13,074 nucleotides of DNA, taken from NCBI GenBank assembly GCA_017469605.1, contig JAFUGB010000127.1:1-13074 (forward strand), given 5' to 3'. The first letter of the stretch is position 1. Each line of letters opens with the position of its first letter. Position numbers and translations under genes: made by a program. Origin of the DNA: Clostridia bacterium (GTDB lineage Bacteria; Bacillota; Clostridia; Christensenellales; Aristaeellaceae). Below the pieces are notes generated by a model. The model had not been told where the DNA came from and did not search any database. It was given only the letters and a program-made list of their open reading frames with translations. Below are positions 6,231-13,074 of this stretch, piece by piece.

Positions 6231-7189
6231 ACTTGCTCTTCCTCAATCAAGGATTGTTCTTCTCTCAACATTTCAAAATAGGCATCAATATCAAATTCCC
6301 GATAAGGCGTATCCGGATCGAATATCGCATTTCCATGCGTGTTTCTGATGTTAGAAACATCCGCGGGCATTTTCATGAAATTGCCATATTGTCTGGTCAT
6401 CACTTCACACGCGAACAATGGGGCGCGGAGCTTTAAGCACTCAAAGTCCAGGTAAAAATATCCATCATAATAAACGCTGGGCCATTGACAGTTTGGACGC
6501 CATTTTAACGTAATGTCGCCTACCCATTTTGTTTTTTTGGATGAGTATGCTCCCAGAACCTTATGATTAAAATAATTAAATAACTCCTTAAAAGAATGAT
6601 TCTTAAAATATTTCTGCGCCTTCTGATACTTTATTTTTTGAATACCGCTGAGCTCTTCCTCTTTCGTGTCATATGCATATTTCAGGCGGGTTTTAACACG
6701 CTGTATTTTTCTTCTCTGCAGCTTTCTTGCGATCCATCCATCCGCAACGCCATCCAGAACAAAAACGTCCAGCCAGATTCCTTTGTTGATCTGCGGCTTT
6801 TCCGCGTCGATCAAAACGACTCCTGTTGTACTGCTGTTGCGAAGCTGTGCATGCGTACGGAAAAAACCTTCTTCAGACATAGAAGTTTGGAAAAAGTAGG
6901 GATATGAAAACTCCTTCTCCGCGATTTCCCAAAGCTTGTCATAGTCCTTCCGGGGCATAATGACGTCTACGTCGTCATCCCAAGGGATAAACCCTTGATG
7001 TCGAATTGCTCCAAGTAGCGTTCCACCATCAAGATAATAAGAGAGGTTATTCTTTTCGCAAACGTCAGAAAACTTTTTCAGCAAGTCCAATTCAACTGCC
7101 CAGATTTTTTTTCTTTTTTCATCAACATAAAACCCATCTCTGAATTCTGGCTCAAGAAAACCGACTGGCAATTCTAATTCAATCTGCAT
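6227..7189 (-). CDS. LicD-family phosphotransferase
   Basis: A 320-residue LicD protein. The diagnostic nucleotidyltransferase-fold region spans 51-76: YYLDGGTLLGAIRH, then FIPWDDDVDV, with the metal-binding acidic cluster at Asp71-Asp75. LicD proteins transfer phosphocholine, or another phospho-alcohol, from a CDP-linked donor onto a glycan. The C-terminal half is less conserved and Lys/Tyr-rich. I choose ATG at 7189, overlapping the GT2 gene by 11 bp and preceded by a GGGGGA ribosome binding site; a TTG at 7204 in the same frame is possible. The stop overlaps the start of the cytidylyltransferase gene as ATGA, so donor synthesis and transfer are translationally coupled. No choline kinase or choline transporter gene is in the window, so choline is not indicated as substrate. 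Confidence 0.9.
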   Translation of the reverse strand: MQIELELPVGFLEPEFRDGFYVDEKRKKIWAVELDLLKKFSDVCEKNNLSYYLDGGTLLGAIRHQGFIPWDDDVDVIMPRKDYDKLWEIAEKEFSYPYFFQTSMSEEGFFRTHAQLRNSSTTGVVLIDAEKPQINKGIWLDVFVLDGVADGWIARKLQRRKIQRVKTRLKYAYDTKEEELSGIQKIKYQKAQKYFKNHSFKELFNYFNHKVLGAYSSKKTKWVGDITLKWRPNCQWPSVYYDGYFYLDFECLKLRAPLFACEVMTRQYGNFMKMPADVSNIRNTHGNAIFDPDTPYREFDIDAYFEMLREEQSLIEEEQV

Positions 7190-8387
7190 TTTTTCGTCCC
7201 CCAATCCTACGGCTTATTTTTCGCATCAACGCATTTATACCATCTTTCTTCAACGTATTCCATGCAGTCTGATAAGTTGATCTGCTCAATAGCCAATGTC
7301 TCTGTTTTTTCCCCTTATGTGGTATAAACCTTCTGACCACTCCACGCCAGCCTGTTCTATGATCTATTATTTTTAATTCTGTTAGCGTAGCTTTACTCAA
7401 TCTTTTATGGGGGTGATTAGTAGCCATAAATTGGTATAATTCTGTTGAATCCAGCAAAACTATCAATAATTCTCTTTCGCCTTTTGTCATTAATGTTGTA
7501 TTAATTAAATGTTTGTCCCGAATTTCAACAAACGTATTACGGAAGAATTGGGCAAATTCAGCGCGGAATTCCTCCCCAATCCGCATATATGTTTGATGAT
7601 ATGCTCTAAACAGTCTTGCATAAAATGCTGGTTCAATTTCCTTTTCGAATTCAGGATGCTTGCTAATGAACCTGTGAATAAATTCATACTCTTCTGTCAT
7701 AGTATAAACTTTATTAGGATTATGGATAGAAGATGTAGGATTATCGATTCTATAGCAATAACATCCTCTCGGTATGTAAACCAATCTTTCCGTTTGTGTA
7801 AAAACTTGAAAGTAAAAACCATTATCCTGATATGACGCGCCAGGTGTTTCATTATACCATATGTTTTTTTCACGCAAAAAAGATATACGGTGGATTCCAG
7901 TCCAATTATGCATTACATAACTATATACTTTTTGCTCACGATTCGGACAAATCAAACGATTATACATAGTATAATCCTGTGTAATCTGTTTAAGCTTTAA
8001 ATTGGGTCTTCTATTATATGTTGTAAAATCAAAATAATCTGCACGAATAACATCTGCGTCATATCGTTTTGCAGCATTATAAAGCACCTCATAGGCATCT
8101 GGCAGTATAAAATCATCCGATTCAAGAACCGCAAAATATTCCCCAGTTGCCACGCGCAGGCCAGCATTCATGGCCTTTCCATAACCGCCATTAGGCTGAT
8201 GAATTACTTTTACTCTCTTATCTTTTGAAGCATATTCATCCAGCATATGCGGGCAATTATCCGTTGATCCATCATCAACACAAATAATCTCTATATCCTC
8301 AAGCGTCTGATGCAATGCACTTTCAATGCACAATGGCAAAAAGGCTTCAACATTGTAAACTGGAATTACAGCTGAAATTTTCGGCAT
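7179..8387 (-). CDS. GT2-family glycosyltransferase
   Basis: A 402-residue enzyme with a GT-A domain in the first ~220 residues: SAVIPVYN (5-12), VDDGSTDNC (37-45), NGGYGKAMNAG (66-76) and the acidic motif ESDDF (89-93) that takes the place of DXD. The C-terminal part (about 220-402) is a helical extension ending in a basic tail, without clear membrane segments. Such enzymes add one sugar from a nucleotide donor at the inner membrane face; the sugar cannot be told. Start ATG at 8387 has GGAAGG close by. A gap of 98 bp separates it from glf, with a possible -10 box in it. The gene is strikingly AT-rich (about 35-40% GC in sampled lines), far below the flanking core genes, which suggests transfer. 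Confidence 0.9.
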   Translation of the reverse strand: MPKISAVIPVYNVEAFLPLCIESALHQTLEDIEIICVDDGSTDNCPHMLDEYASKDKRVKVIHQPNGGYGKAMNAGLRVATGEYFAVLESDDFILPDAYEVLYNAAKRYDADVIRADYFDFTTYNRRPNLKLKQITQDYTMYNRLICPNREQKVYSYVMHNWTGIHRISFLREKNIWYNETPGASYQDNGFYFQVFTQTERLVYIPRGCYCYRIDNPTSSIHNPNKVYTMTEEYEFIHRFISKHPEFEKEIEPAFYARLFRAYHQTYMRIGEEFRAEFAQFFRNTFVEIRDKHLINTTLMTKGERELLIVLLDSTELYQFMATNHPHKRLSKATLTELKIIDHRTGWRGVVRRFIPHKGKKQRHWLLSRSTYQTAWNTLKKDGINALMRKISRRIGGRKNAD

Positions 8388-8426
8388 ATTCCTTCCCCAC
8401 CTATTATTTATATGAAATCATTCGCT

Positions 8427-8432
8427 ATTATA
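8427..8432 (-). promoter_or_regulatory. Isolated -10-like box upstream of GT2
   Basis: The minus strand carries a perfect TATAAT in the 98-bp gap between glf and the GT2 gene, the widest gap in the operon. No acceptable -35 (TTGACA-like) stands 16-18 nt upstream, and the region is AT-rich, so chance is a real possibility. An internal promoter for the distal four genes is conceivable. Confidence 0.25.
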
Positions 8433-8485
8433 GTTTAGTTGCTTTGTTGTATCTCGAAACCTATCTTTATTCCATAATCGTTACA

Positions 8486-9586
8486 TTAATACAAAAACAC
8501 CTTCATATCATCCAGCGCCGCCCTGATTACCTTATCCATATCAAAGTACTTGTATTTTCCCAAGCGTCCTCCAAATAAAACGTTTTCCTGCTGGTCAGCC
8601 AATTTTTTATATTCTTCATACAGCGCGGCATTTTCTACATTGTTGATTGGATAATATGGTTCCATACCAGGTTTCCATTCGGCGCTGTATTCCCTGCTGA
8701 TAATGGTTGTTGGCTGTTTTCCAAACTCAAAATGCTTGTGCTCAATGATACGTGTCCAGGGAACCTGCCGGTCTGTGTAGTTTACAACAGCATTGCCTTG
8801 ATAGTTTTCGCAGTCCAACTCTTCTGTTTCAAATCTGACGCTGCGGTATTGCAGCGCACCAAGCCTGTACTGGAAAAACTGATCAATGCATCCTGTAAAA
8901 ATGGTTCTCTTCGCAATGTCCGGTTCCCTTTTGCTCAGATCAAAATAATCTGTGTTCAAACGAACTTCAACGCCTTCCAGCATCTTTTCAACCATTCTGG
9001 TATAGCCGCCCATGGGGATACCCTGATAACGATCATTAAAATAATTGTTATCATAAATAAACCTGCAGGGAAGACGACGAATGATAAAAGCCGGCAGTTC
9101 CGTGCAAGCTCTCCCCCATTGCTTTTCCGTATACCCTTTGACCAATTTTTCATAAACATCCTTGCCGACAAGCGACAGTGCCTGCTCCTCCAGGTTTTGG
9201 GGCTCCATGATATGAAGATCGGCAATCTGCTCAGCAATCTTCCGCTGGGCTTCAGCCGGCGTTCGTATGCCCCATAATTTGGAAAAAGTGTTCATATTAA
9301 ACGGGAGATTATAAAGCTCATCCTTATAGATCGCCACCGGACTGTTGATATAATTGTTGAACTCAGCAAACCGATTCACATAATCCCATATTTCCTTATC
9401 GCTGGTATGGAAAATATGCGCGCCATACTTATGCACGTTGATGCCGTGCACCTGTTCAGTATAGATATTGCCGGCAATATGATTTCGCCTGTCAATTACC
9501 AATACGCTTTTTCCGCGGGCATGCAGCGCATTGGCACATACAGCGCCATATAATCCCGCGCCGACAATCAAAAAATCATACTTCAT
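8486..9586 (-). CDS. glf: UDP-galactopyranose mutase
   Basis: A complete 366-residue flavoprotein that interconverts UDP-galactopyranose and UDP-galactofuranose, the donor for galactofuranose in surface glycans. The N-terminal FAD-binding Rossmann motif is GAGLYG (9-14), with IDRRNHIAGN (31-40), YGAHIFHT (54-61), LYNLPFNMNT (91-100), GYTEKQWG (151-158) and the C-terminal flavin-contacting FGGRLGKYKYFDMD (338-351). Length and motif order match bacterial Glf (~370 residues). Start ATG at 9586 overlaps the DUF4422 stop by 4 bp (ATGA), so the two are translationally coupled. This gene is the clearest clue to the product: the exported polymer very likely contains galactofuranose. Confidence 0.97.
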   Translation of the reverse strand: MKYDFLIVGAGLYGAVCANALHARGKSVLVIDRRNHIAGNIYTEQVHGINVHKYGAHIFHTSDKEIWDYVNRFAEFNNYINSPVAIYKDELYNLPFNMNTFSKLWGIRTPAEAQRKIAEQIADLHIMEPQNLEEQALSLVGKDVYEKLVKGYTEKQWGRACTELPAFIIRRLPCRFIYDNNYFNDRYQGIPMGGYTRMVEKMLEGVEVRLNTDYFDLSKREPDIAKRTIFTGCIDQFFQYRLGALQYRSVRFETEELDCENYQGNAVVNYTDRQVPWTRIIEHKHFEFGKQPTTIISREYSAEWKPGMEPYYPINNVENAALYEEYKKLADQQENVLFGGRLGKYKYFDMDKVIRAALDDMKVFLY

Positions 9587-10518
9587 TTTTTCTTCTCTCC
9601 TTCAATACGTATTCTTTCGGAACGCTTTTTCATTCGCATGCGAATGCGGCGTAATTCCCATTTATAGAAAGGCAGAGGACGACAACCGTCTGCTGTGTTC
9701 GCTTTCTTGTTTCCCTCAAAAAAGACGGGCGGCAAATAGCCAATCTTGATCTTTTTTTGTGTTCTGATAAGATGCGTTATATAGATTCCCTGTAAACGTT
9801 CCGCAATAAAACCTATCATCCTGCCTTCATATGTGCCAGGTCTATGAGAATAATCACTTATCTGATAAGCGTAAAGCTGATCCAAAATAGGAAATAGCCA
9901 TTCACAATAAGCGTTGAAGGTCTCCCGCTTCATGATAAACATATTGCAATACCAGCCATTTTCCCCATTCAAATACTTTAAGACGTCCCGTGTATAGGAA
10001 GGATAAAGCGTTTTTAAAATACCAATAGCTTTGGTAAGATCCTTCATGTGATGCCCCGGCACCAATTCAAACTGCTGTCCTACGGTCAAGCATGTACCCG
10101 CTGTCATCTCATACACATTAATCGGCTTCATCAAAAGAATATCTTTTCTTTTAACAGAAGCCTCCATCATCTCCGGGGTTAAGGAAAGGGCCTCGATGGC
10201 TTTTGAATCAAGAACCTCCATATGTGAAAACCCATCCCTCTGTCTTTTAACATGGGGATTCAAGCTTAAAACCCTGCGATAGTGAAAAAGGCCAATATAA
10301 TCTGCCTGAGCATTTTTCCACGCCCAATATACTGCAGTAAGCTCACAATACGACGCGTTACGCTCTGATATGTTTTCGCCGGTATCATCGTGCAGCATAT
10401 TTGTGAATCGTGAAACGGAATTGGCTGAGCCTACCTGTATTGAACGGATATAGGGATGTTCGGGCACAGTTGCGCCATTATGATTCGCAACCAATATTAA
10501 AATGCTTTGCTTGGGCAT
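9583..10518 (-). CDS. DUF4422 glycosyltransferase
   Basis: A 311-residue protein of the DUF4422 family, found in capsule, O-antigen and cell-wall glycan loci and regarded as glycosyltransferase-like. Family marks are HPYIRSIQVG (21-30), DDTGENIS (44-51), ELTAVYWAWKN (59-69), YIGLFHYRR (74-82), GWYCNMFIMKR (188-198) and GFIAERL (236-242). The C-terminus is strongly basic (about 289-311), which could favour membrane contact. The frame also has an ATG at 10536, but GGAGG seven bases before the ATG at 10518 decides for the shorter start. Coupling to glf by a 4-bp overlap suggests it may use UDP-galactofuranose; that is inference from position, not from residues. Confidence 0.85.
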   Translation of the reverse strand: MPKQSILILVANHNGATVPEHPYIRSIQVGSANSVSRFTNMLHDDTGENISERNASYCELTAVYWAWKNAQADYIGLFHYRRVLSLNPHVKRQRDGFSHMEVLDSKAIEALSLTPEMMEASVKRKDILLMKPINVYEMTAGTCLTVGQQFELVPGHHMKDLTKAIGILKTLYPSYTRDVLKYLNGENGWYCNMFIMKRETFNAYCEWLFPILDQLYAYQISDYSHRPGTYEGRMIGFIAERLQGIYITHLIRTQKKIKIGYLPPVFFEGNKKANTADGCRPLPFYKWELRRIRMRMKKRSERIRIEGEKKK

Positions 10519-10566
10519 CTTAATTCCTCCAAACATTTGCTCAGCCTGTACAACCAGTGATTTGCT

Positions 10567-11298
10567 CTACTTGTTTTCATACTGCCGCATTACTTCATCA
10601 GTATTGCCGCACATCTTAATACTGCCGCTGTCCAGCCACATTACCTTTTTACACAGCTTTCTTACAGACGCCGCGGAATGGGACACAAACAGCAGCGTCG
10701 TCCCATCAGCCAGCAGTTCCTGCATGCGCTTTTCGCATTTTTGCTGGAATATCCGATCGCCGGTGGACAGCACCTCATCGGCAATGAGGATTTCCGGCTT
10801 CATACAGGTGGCGATGGAGAAGCCCAGGCGGGATTTCATGCCCGATGAATAATTCTTGATGGGAACGTCCAGGAACTTTTCAAGCTCGGCAAACGCTACG
10901 ATATCGTCAAAATGCTCTTGGATCTGCGCTTTGGTCATGCCCAGAATCAGGCCGTTCATCATGATGTTTTCACGTCCGGTCAGCTCCGGATCGAAGCCCG
11001 CTCCCAGCTCCAGCAAAGGAGATACATGACCGTTCACCGTTACGCTGCCTTCATAGGGCTTCAAAATGCCGGTGATCAGCTTCAGAAGCGTAGACTTTCC
11101 CGATCCGTTCCGGCCCACAAAGCCCCAGCTTTCTCCGGCCATGACTGAAAGGTCAATATGGCGCAGCGCGAAGAACTCCTGAAAAAACAGCTCACGATGC
11201 AGCGCCTTGGAGACATATTCCTTAATCCCTACATTTTTCTGCATCGCCAGATTAAACCGGACGGACGCGTCCTCAACGCGAATGATTTCTCTGCTCAT
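10567..11298 (-). CDS. Polysaccharide ABC exporter ATPase (TagH/Wzt-like)
   Basis: A 243-residue ABC ATPase of the teichoic-acid/O-antigen export type. Walker A is GRNGSGKST (62-70), the signature is YSSGMKSRLGF (150-160), Walker B is ILIADE (170-175) with Glu175, and the H-loop His is 207. The segment SPLLELGAGFDPELTGREN (93-111) is characteristic of TagH/RfbE/Wzt proteins. It lacks the extra C-terminal domain seen in B. subtilis TagH and the carbohydrate-binding domain of some Wzt proteins, so chain-end recognition by this subunit is not expected. After Walker B it reads STGDRIFQQK where VGDxxFQxK is more usual. It starts 11 bp after the permease gene with a weak ribosome binding site, so coupling is likely. 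With the permease it should move an undecaprenyl-linked polymer across the membrane. Confidence 0.93.
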   Translation of the reverse strand: MSREIIRVEDASVRFNLAMQKNVGIKEYVSKALHRELFFQEFFALRHIDLSVMAGESWGFVGRNGSGKSTLLKLITGILKPYEGSVTVNGHVSPLLELGAGFDPELTGRENIMMNGLILGMTKAQIQEHFDDIVAFAELEKFLDVPIKNYSSGMKSRLGFSIATCMKPEILIADEVLSTGDRIFQQKCEKRMQELLADGTTLLFVSHSAASVRKLCKKVMWLDSGSIKMCGNTDEVMRQYENK

Positions 11299-11309
11299 GC
11301 TTTTCTCAC

Positions 11310-12110
11310 TTATACATATAGAATCAGCTTATCCTTGCTGCGGATATAGGTAAACACACCGACAACCGTCATCAGCGCCCCCCAGAGAAAGCCCGAAACC
11401 AGCAGATTTCGCGTAGGCCATTGATGGTACAGGAAAACCAGGCGGGACATCTGTAAATAGGCATACGCAGGGTTAAAATGCGTGATGATATAATGGGCGT
11501 TGGCAGGCATGATCTCCACTGAATAGAATATAGGCGTAAGATACATCCAAGCCGTAGTGACCAAGCCGTAAATATAGCTCACATCCCTGATAAAAGTATT
11601 GGTCTGCGCCAGAAACATGCCCAATCCGTAACAGAACAGGAACATTTCCAAAACCACCGCGGGAAACGCGAGCACGTGAACGGTGATCGGCGTTTTTGTG
11701 ATCAGCAAAACGATTGCGAAGGCAATAAGGGAAAAACCGAAATCCACGATTTGCGAGCAGAAATTGGCAAGCGTGAAAATATGATAGGGAACGCGGGTTT
11801 TTCGCATCAGCGAGCCGTTAGAAATGATTGAGCCGGCCATGCTCTGGGTGGAGCCGGTAATAAAGAAAAACATCATGCGTCCCGCAAACAGATATACCGG
11901 ATAATTATCAATGCTGCTCCTGAACATAGATGAAAACACAAAGTTCATGATCAGCATGACCATCAGCGGATTGAGCACGCACCAGATATATCCCAGCACG
12001 CTGCGGCGGTACTTTTTTTTCAAATTGCGGCTGATCAGATTCTGGAGCAAAGGGAAATACCGAATACAGTTTTTGACCGCCCGATATCCATGGGCAAAAA
12101 TTTTATTCAA
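11310..12110 (-). CDS. Polysaccharide ABC exporter permease (TagG/Wzm-like)
   Basis: A 266-residue ABC-2 membrane protein. A basic N-terminal amphipathic region (1-38, with ISRNLKKKYRRS) precedes about six hydrophobic segments near 39-62, 70-95, 112-137, 144-168, 177-197 and 237-256. NPLMVMLIMNFVFS (47-60) and MYLTPIFYS (189-197) are typical of TagG/Wzm proteins. There is no ATG start: the frame opens with TTG at 12110, 12 nt after AAGGAG, while an in-frame CTG at 12116 would have a 6-nt spacing; the next in-frame ATG is at codon 50, inside the first membrane segment. First gene after the promoter at 12150-12178. Together with the ATPase it forms the exporter for the glycan made by the downstream genes. 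No initiating enzyme or LCP ligase is in the window. Confidence 0.92.
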   Translation of the reverse strand: MNKIFAHGYRAVKNCIRYFPLLQNLISRNLKKKYRRSVLGYIWCVLNPLMVMLIMNFVFSSMFRSSIDNYPVYLFAGRMMFFFITGSTQSMAGSIISNGSLMRKTRVPYHIFTLANFCSQIVDFGFSLIAFAIVLLITKTPITVHVLAFPAVVLEMFLFCYGLGMFLAQTNTFIRDVSYIYGLVTTAWMYLTPIFYSVEIMPANAHYIITHFNPAYAYLQMSRLVFLYHQWPTRNLLVSGFLWGALMTVVGVFTYIRSKDKLILYV

Positions 12111-12149
12111 GGCCAGAAAGCACTCCTTCGTGTCGTTTTATGCACAAGT

Positions 12150-12178
12150 ATCATATCATAAATCATCGCGGTTGTCTA
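12150..12178 (-). promoter_or_regulatory. Sigma-A-type promoter of the glycan operon
   Basis: On the minus strand TAGACA (12173-12178) is followed by a 17-nt spacer and TATGAT (12150-12155), each one base off consensus. Transcription should start near 12143, giving a leader of roughly 30 nt before the permease gene. It lies directly after the dapL terminator, so the glycan operon is insulated from dapL. No operator repeat or riboswitch fits in the short leader. Confidence 0.8.
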
Positions 12179-12188
12179 TTTTATAATT

Positions 12189-12225
12189 AAAAAGGCAACC
12201 GGTAAAATTGCATTTCACCGGCCGC
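12189..12225 (-). terminator. Intrinsic terminator of dapL
   Basis: In minus-strand RNA a 13-bp stem forms between 12213-12225 (GCGGCCGGUGAAA) and 12195-12207 (UUUUACCGGUUGC) around loop UGCAA. It has three G·U pairs and is followed by C and a U5 run (12189-12193). It begins 6 bp after the dapL stop. Confidence 0.88.
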
Positions 12226-12230
12226 ATTCT

Positions 12231-13074
12231 TTATTCCATCGCTTTGCGGATCCTGCGCAGCGCTTCCTGGGTATTTTCCTCCGTATTGAAGGCCGTCAGA
12301 CGGAAATACCCGCTGCCGCTGGGGCCGAAGCCCTCGCCGGGCGTGCCTGCCACCTGGGCATGCTCCAGCAGGAAATCGAAGAAATCCCATCCAGACATGC
12401 CCTGGGGCGTTTCCAGCCACACGTAAGGCGCGTCCACGCCGCCGTAAGGCGTCAGGCCCACGCTGCGCATGGTGTTGCGGATGACGCGGGCGTTATTCAT
12501 ATAATAATCGATATTGTCCCGCCAGGCACGGCTGCCTTCGGGTGTGAACACTGCCTCGGCTGCCCGCTGCACCGGATAGGAAACGCCGTTGCTCTTGGCC
12601 GCCAGCCGCCGCTTCCACATTTTTTGCAGCGTTCCGCCATACAGCGCGCGGGGCACCACGGTATAGCCGCAGCGCATTCCCGTAAAGCCCGCCAGCTTGG
12701 AAAAGGAGCCGCACTCAATGGCGCATTCCCGGGCGCCCGCGCATTCATAAATGCTGCGCGGCACCTCAGGCGAGCTGATAAAAGCGCTGTAGGCGGCGTC
12801 AAAAAAGATCAGCGCGCCATTCTGCCGGGCCCAGTCCACATAGCGCTGCAATTCCCGAAGCGGCAGCGCCGCGCCGGTGGGGGTATTGGGAAAGCACAGG
12901 TAAATGGCATCCACATAGCCCCGCGGCAGGGGCGGCGTAAAGCCGTTCTCCCGCACGCAGGGAAGATACTCGATATGCGACCAGAGGCCATTGCGGTATT
13001 CCCCTGCGCGGCCGGCCATGGCGTTGGTATCCACATAGACCGGATATACCGGATCGGTCACAGCCACGCGCGCC
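12231..13074 (-). CDS. dapL: LL-diaminopimelate aminotransferase, C-terminal part
   Basis: The frame is open to the right edge, so the N-terminal third is missing; about 280 of the usual ~400 residues are visible. It is a class I/II PLP aminotransferase. Counting from the codon at 13067, it shows CFPNTPTGAAL (58-68) with the cofactor-contacting Asn, FFDAAYSAF (88-96) with the Asp and Tyr that hold PLP, and GSFSKLAGFTGMRCGY (120-135) with the Schiff-base Lys124. VYVDTNAMAGRAG near the beginning and the long NGVSYPVQRAA segment fit DapL better than general aspartate aminotransferases. The enzyme makes LL-diaminopimelate from tetrahydrodipicolinate and glutamate in lysine and peptidoglycan synthesis, by the one-step route common in Clostridia. 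It has its own terminator and is not part of the glycan operon. Confidence 0.92.
   Translation of the reverse strand, partial: ARVAVTDPVYPVYVDTNAMAGRAGEYRNGLWSHIEYLPCVRENGFTPPLPRGYVDAIYLCFPNTPTGAALPLRELQRYVDWARQNGALIFFDAAYSAFISSPEVPRSIYECAGARECAIECGSFSKLAGFTGMRCGYTVVPRALYGGTLQKMWKRRLAAKSNGVSYPVQRAAEAVFTPEGSRAWRDNIDYYMNNARVIRNTMRSVGLTPYGGVDAPYVWLETPQGMSGWDFFDFLLEHAQVAGTPGEGFGPSGSGYFRLTAFNTEENTQEALRRIRKAME

Noticed and set aside
12111..12180. Riboswitch or leader peptide before the exporter genes
   Set aside because: The predicted leader is only about 30 nt; no conserved riboswitch elements or terminator/antiterminator pair is present.
1..13074. CRISPR array, tRNA/rRNA genes, toxin-antitoxin or defence system
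   Set aside because: No regularly spaced direct repeats, cloverleaf sequences or recognisable defence domains were found when reading both strands.

Overview
The window looks like a chromosomal segment from a Gram-positive, Clostridia-type anaerobe, possibly a gut lineage. The evidence is strong AGGAGG-type ribosome binding sites, LL-diaminopimelate aminotransferase, an M24 peptidase–EF-P–CD1247-like gene order, an IS30 remnant of Firmicutes type, and a TagGH-type cell-wall glycan exporter. Most genes lie on the minus strand. Species cannot be fixed from sequence alone.

Left part (1-3700): the 3' end of a secreted CAP-domain (YkwD-like) protein on the plus strand converges on a small unrecognised minus-strand gene. 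Then, read right to left on the minus strand, come an M24 Xaa-Pro peptidase, elongation factor P and a CD1247-like zinc-ribbon protein. An intrinsic terminator closes that group, and an Est30-type carboxylesterase and the small gene follow. This part is GC-rich (about 60-70% in sampled lines).

Junction (3702-4440): a promoter-like -10 box for the peptidase gene, then a decayed, frameshifted 5' remnant of an IS30-family transposase.

Glycan locus (4441-12178, minus strand): a well-formed sigma-A-type promoter (TAGACA, 17-nt spacer, TATGAT) precedes eight close or overlapping genes. In transcription order they are an ABC-2 permease (TagG-like), an ABC ATPase (TagH-like), a DUF4422 glycosyltransferase, UDP-galactopyranose mutase (glf), a GT2 glycosyltransferase, a LicD phosphotransferase, an IspD/TarI-like cytidylyltransferase and an extended SDR epimerase/reductase. 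Together they suggest an ABC-exported cell-wall polysaccharide with galactofuranose and a phosphodiester-linked substituent made from a CDP-activated precursor. The middle genes are AT-rich (about 35-40% GC in sampled lines), unlike both flanks, which suggests acquisition by transfer.

Right end (12189-13074): a partial dapL on the minus strand with a strong intrinsic terminator that separates it from the glycan promoter.

I see no RNA gene, CRISPR array or defence system. The most interesting items are the CDP-precursor module (cytidylyltransferase, SDR and LicD, with no TarJ) and an RNA hairpin that would bury the start codon of the small gene at 457-693.
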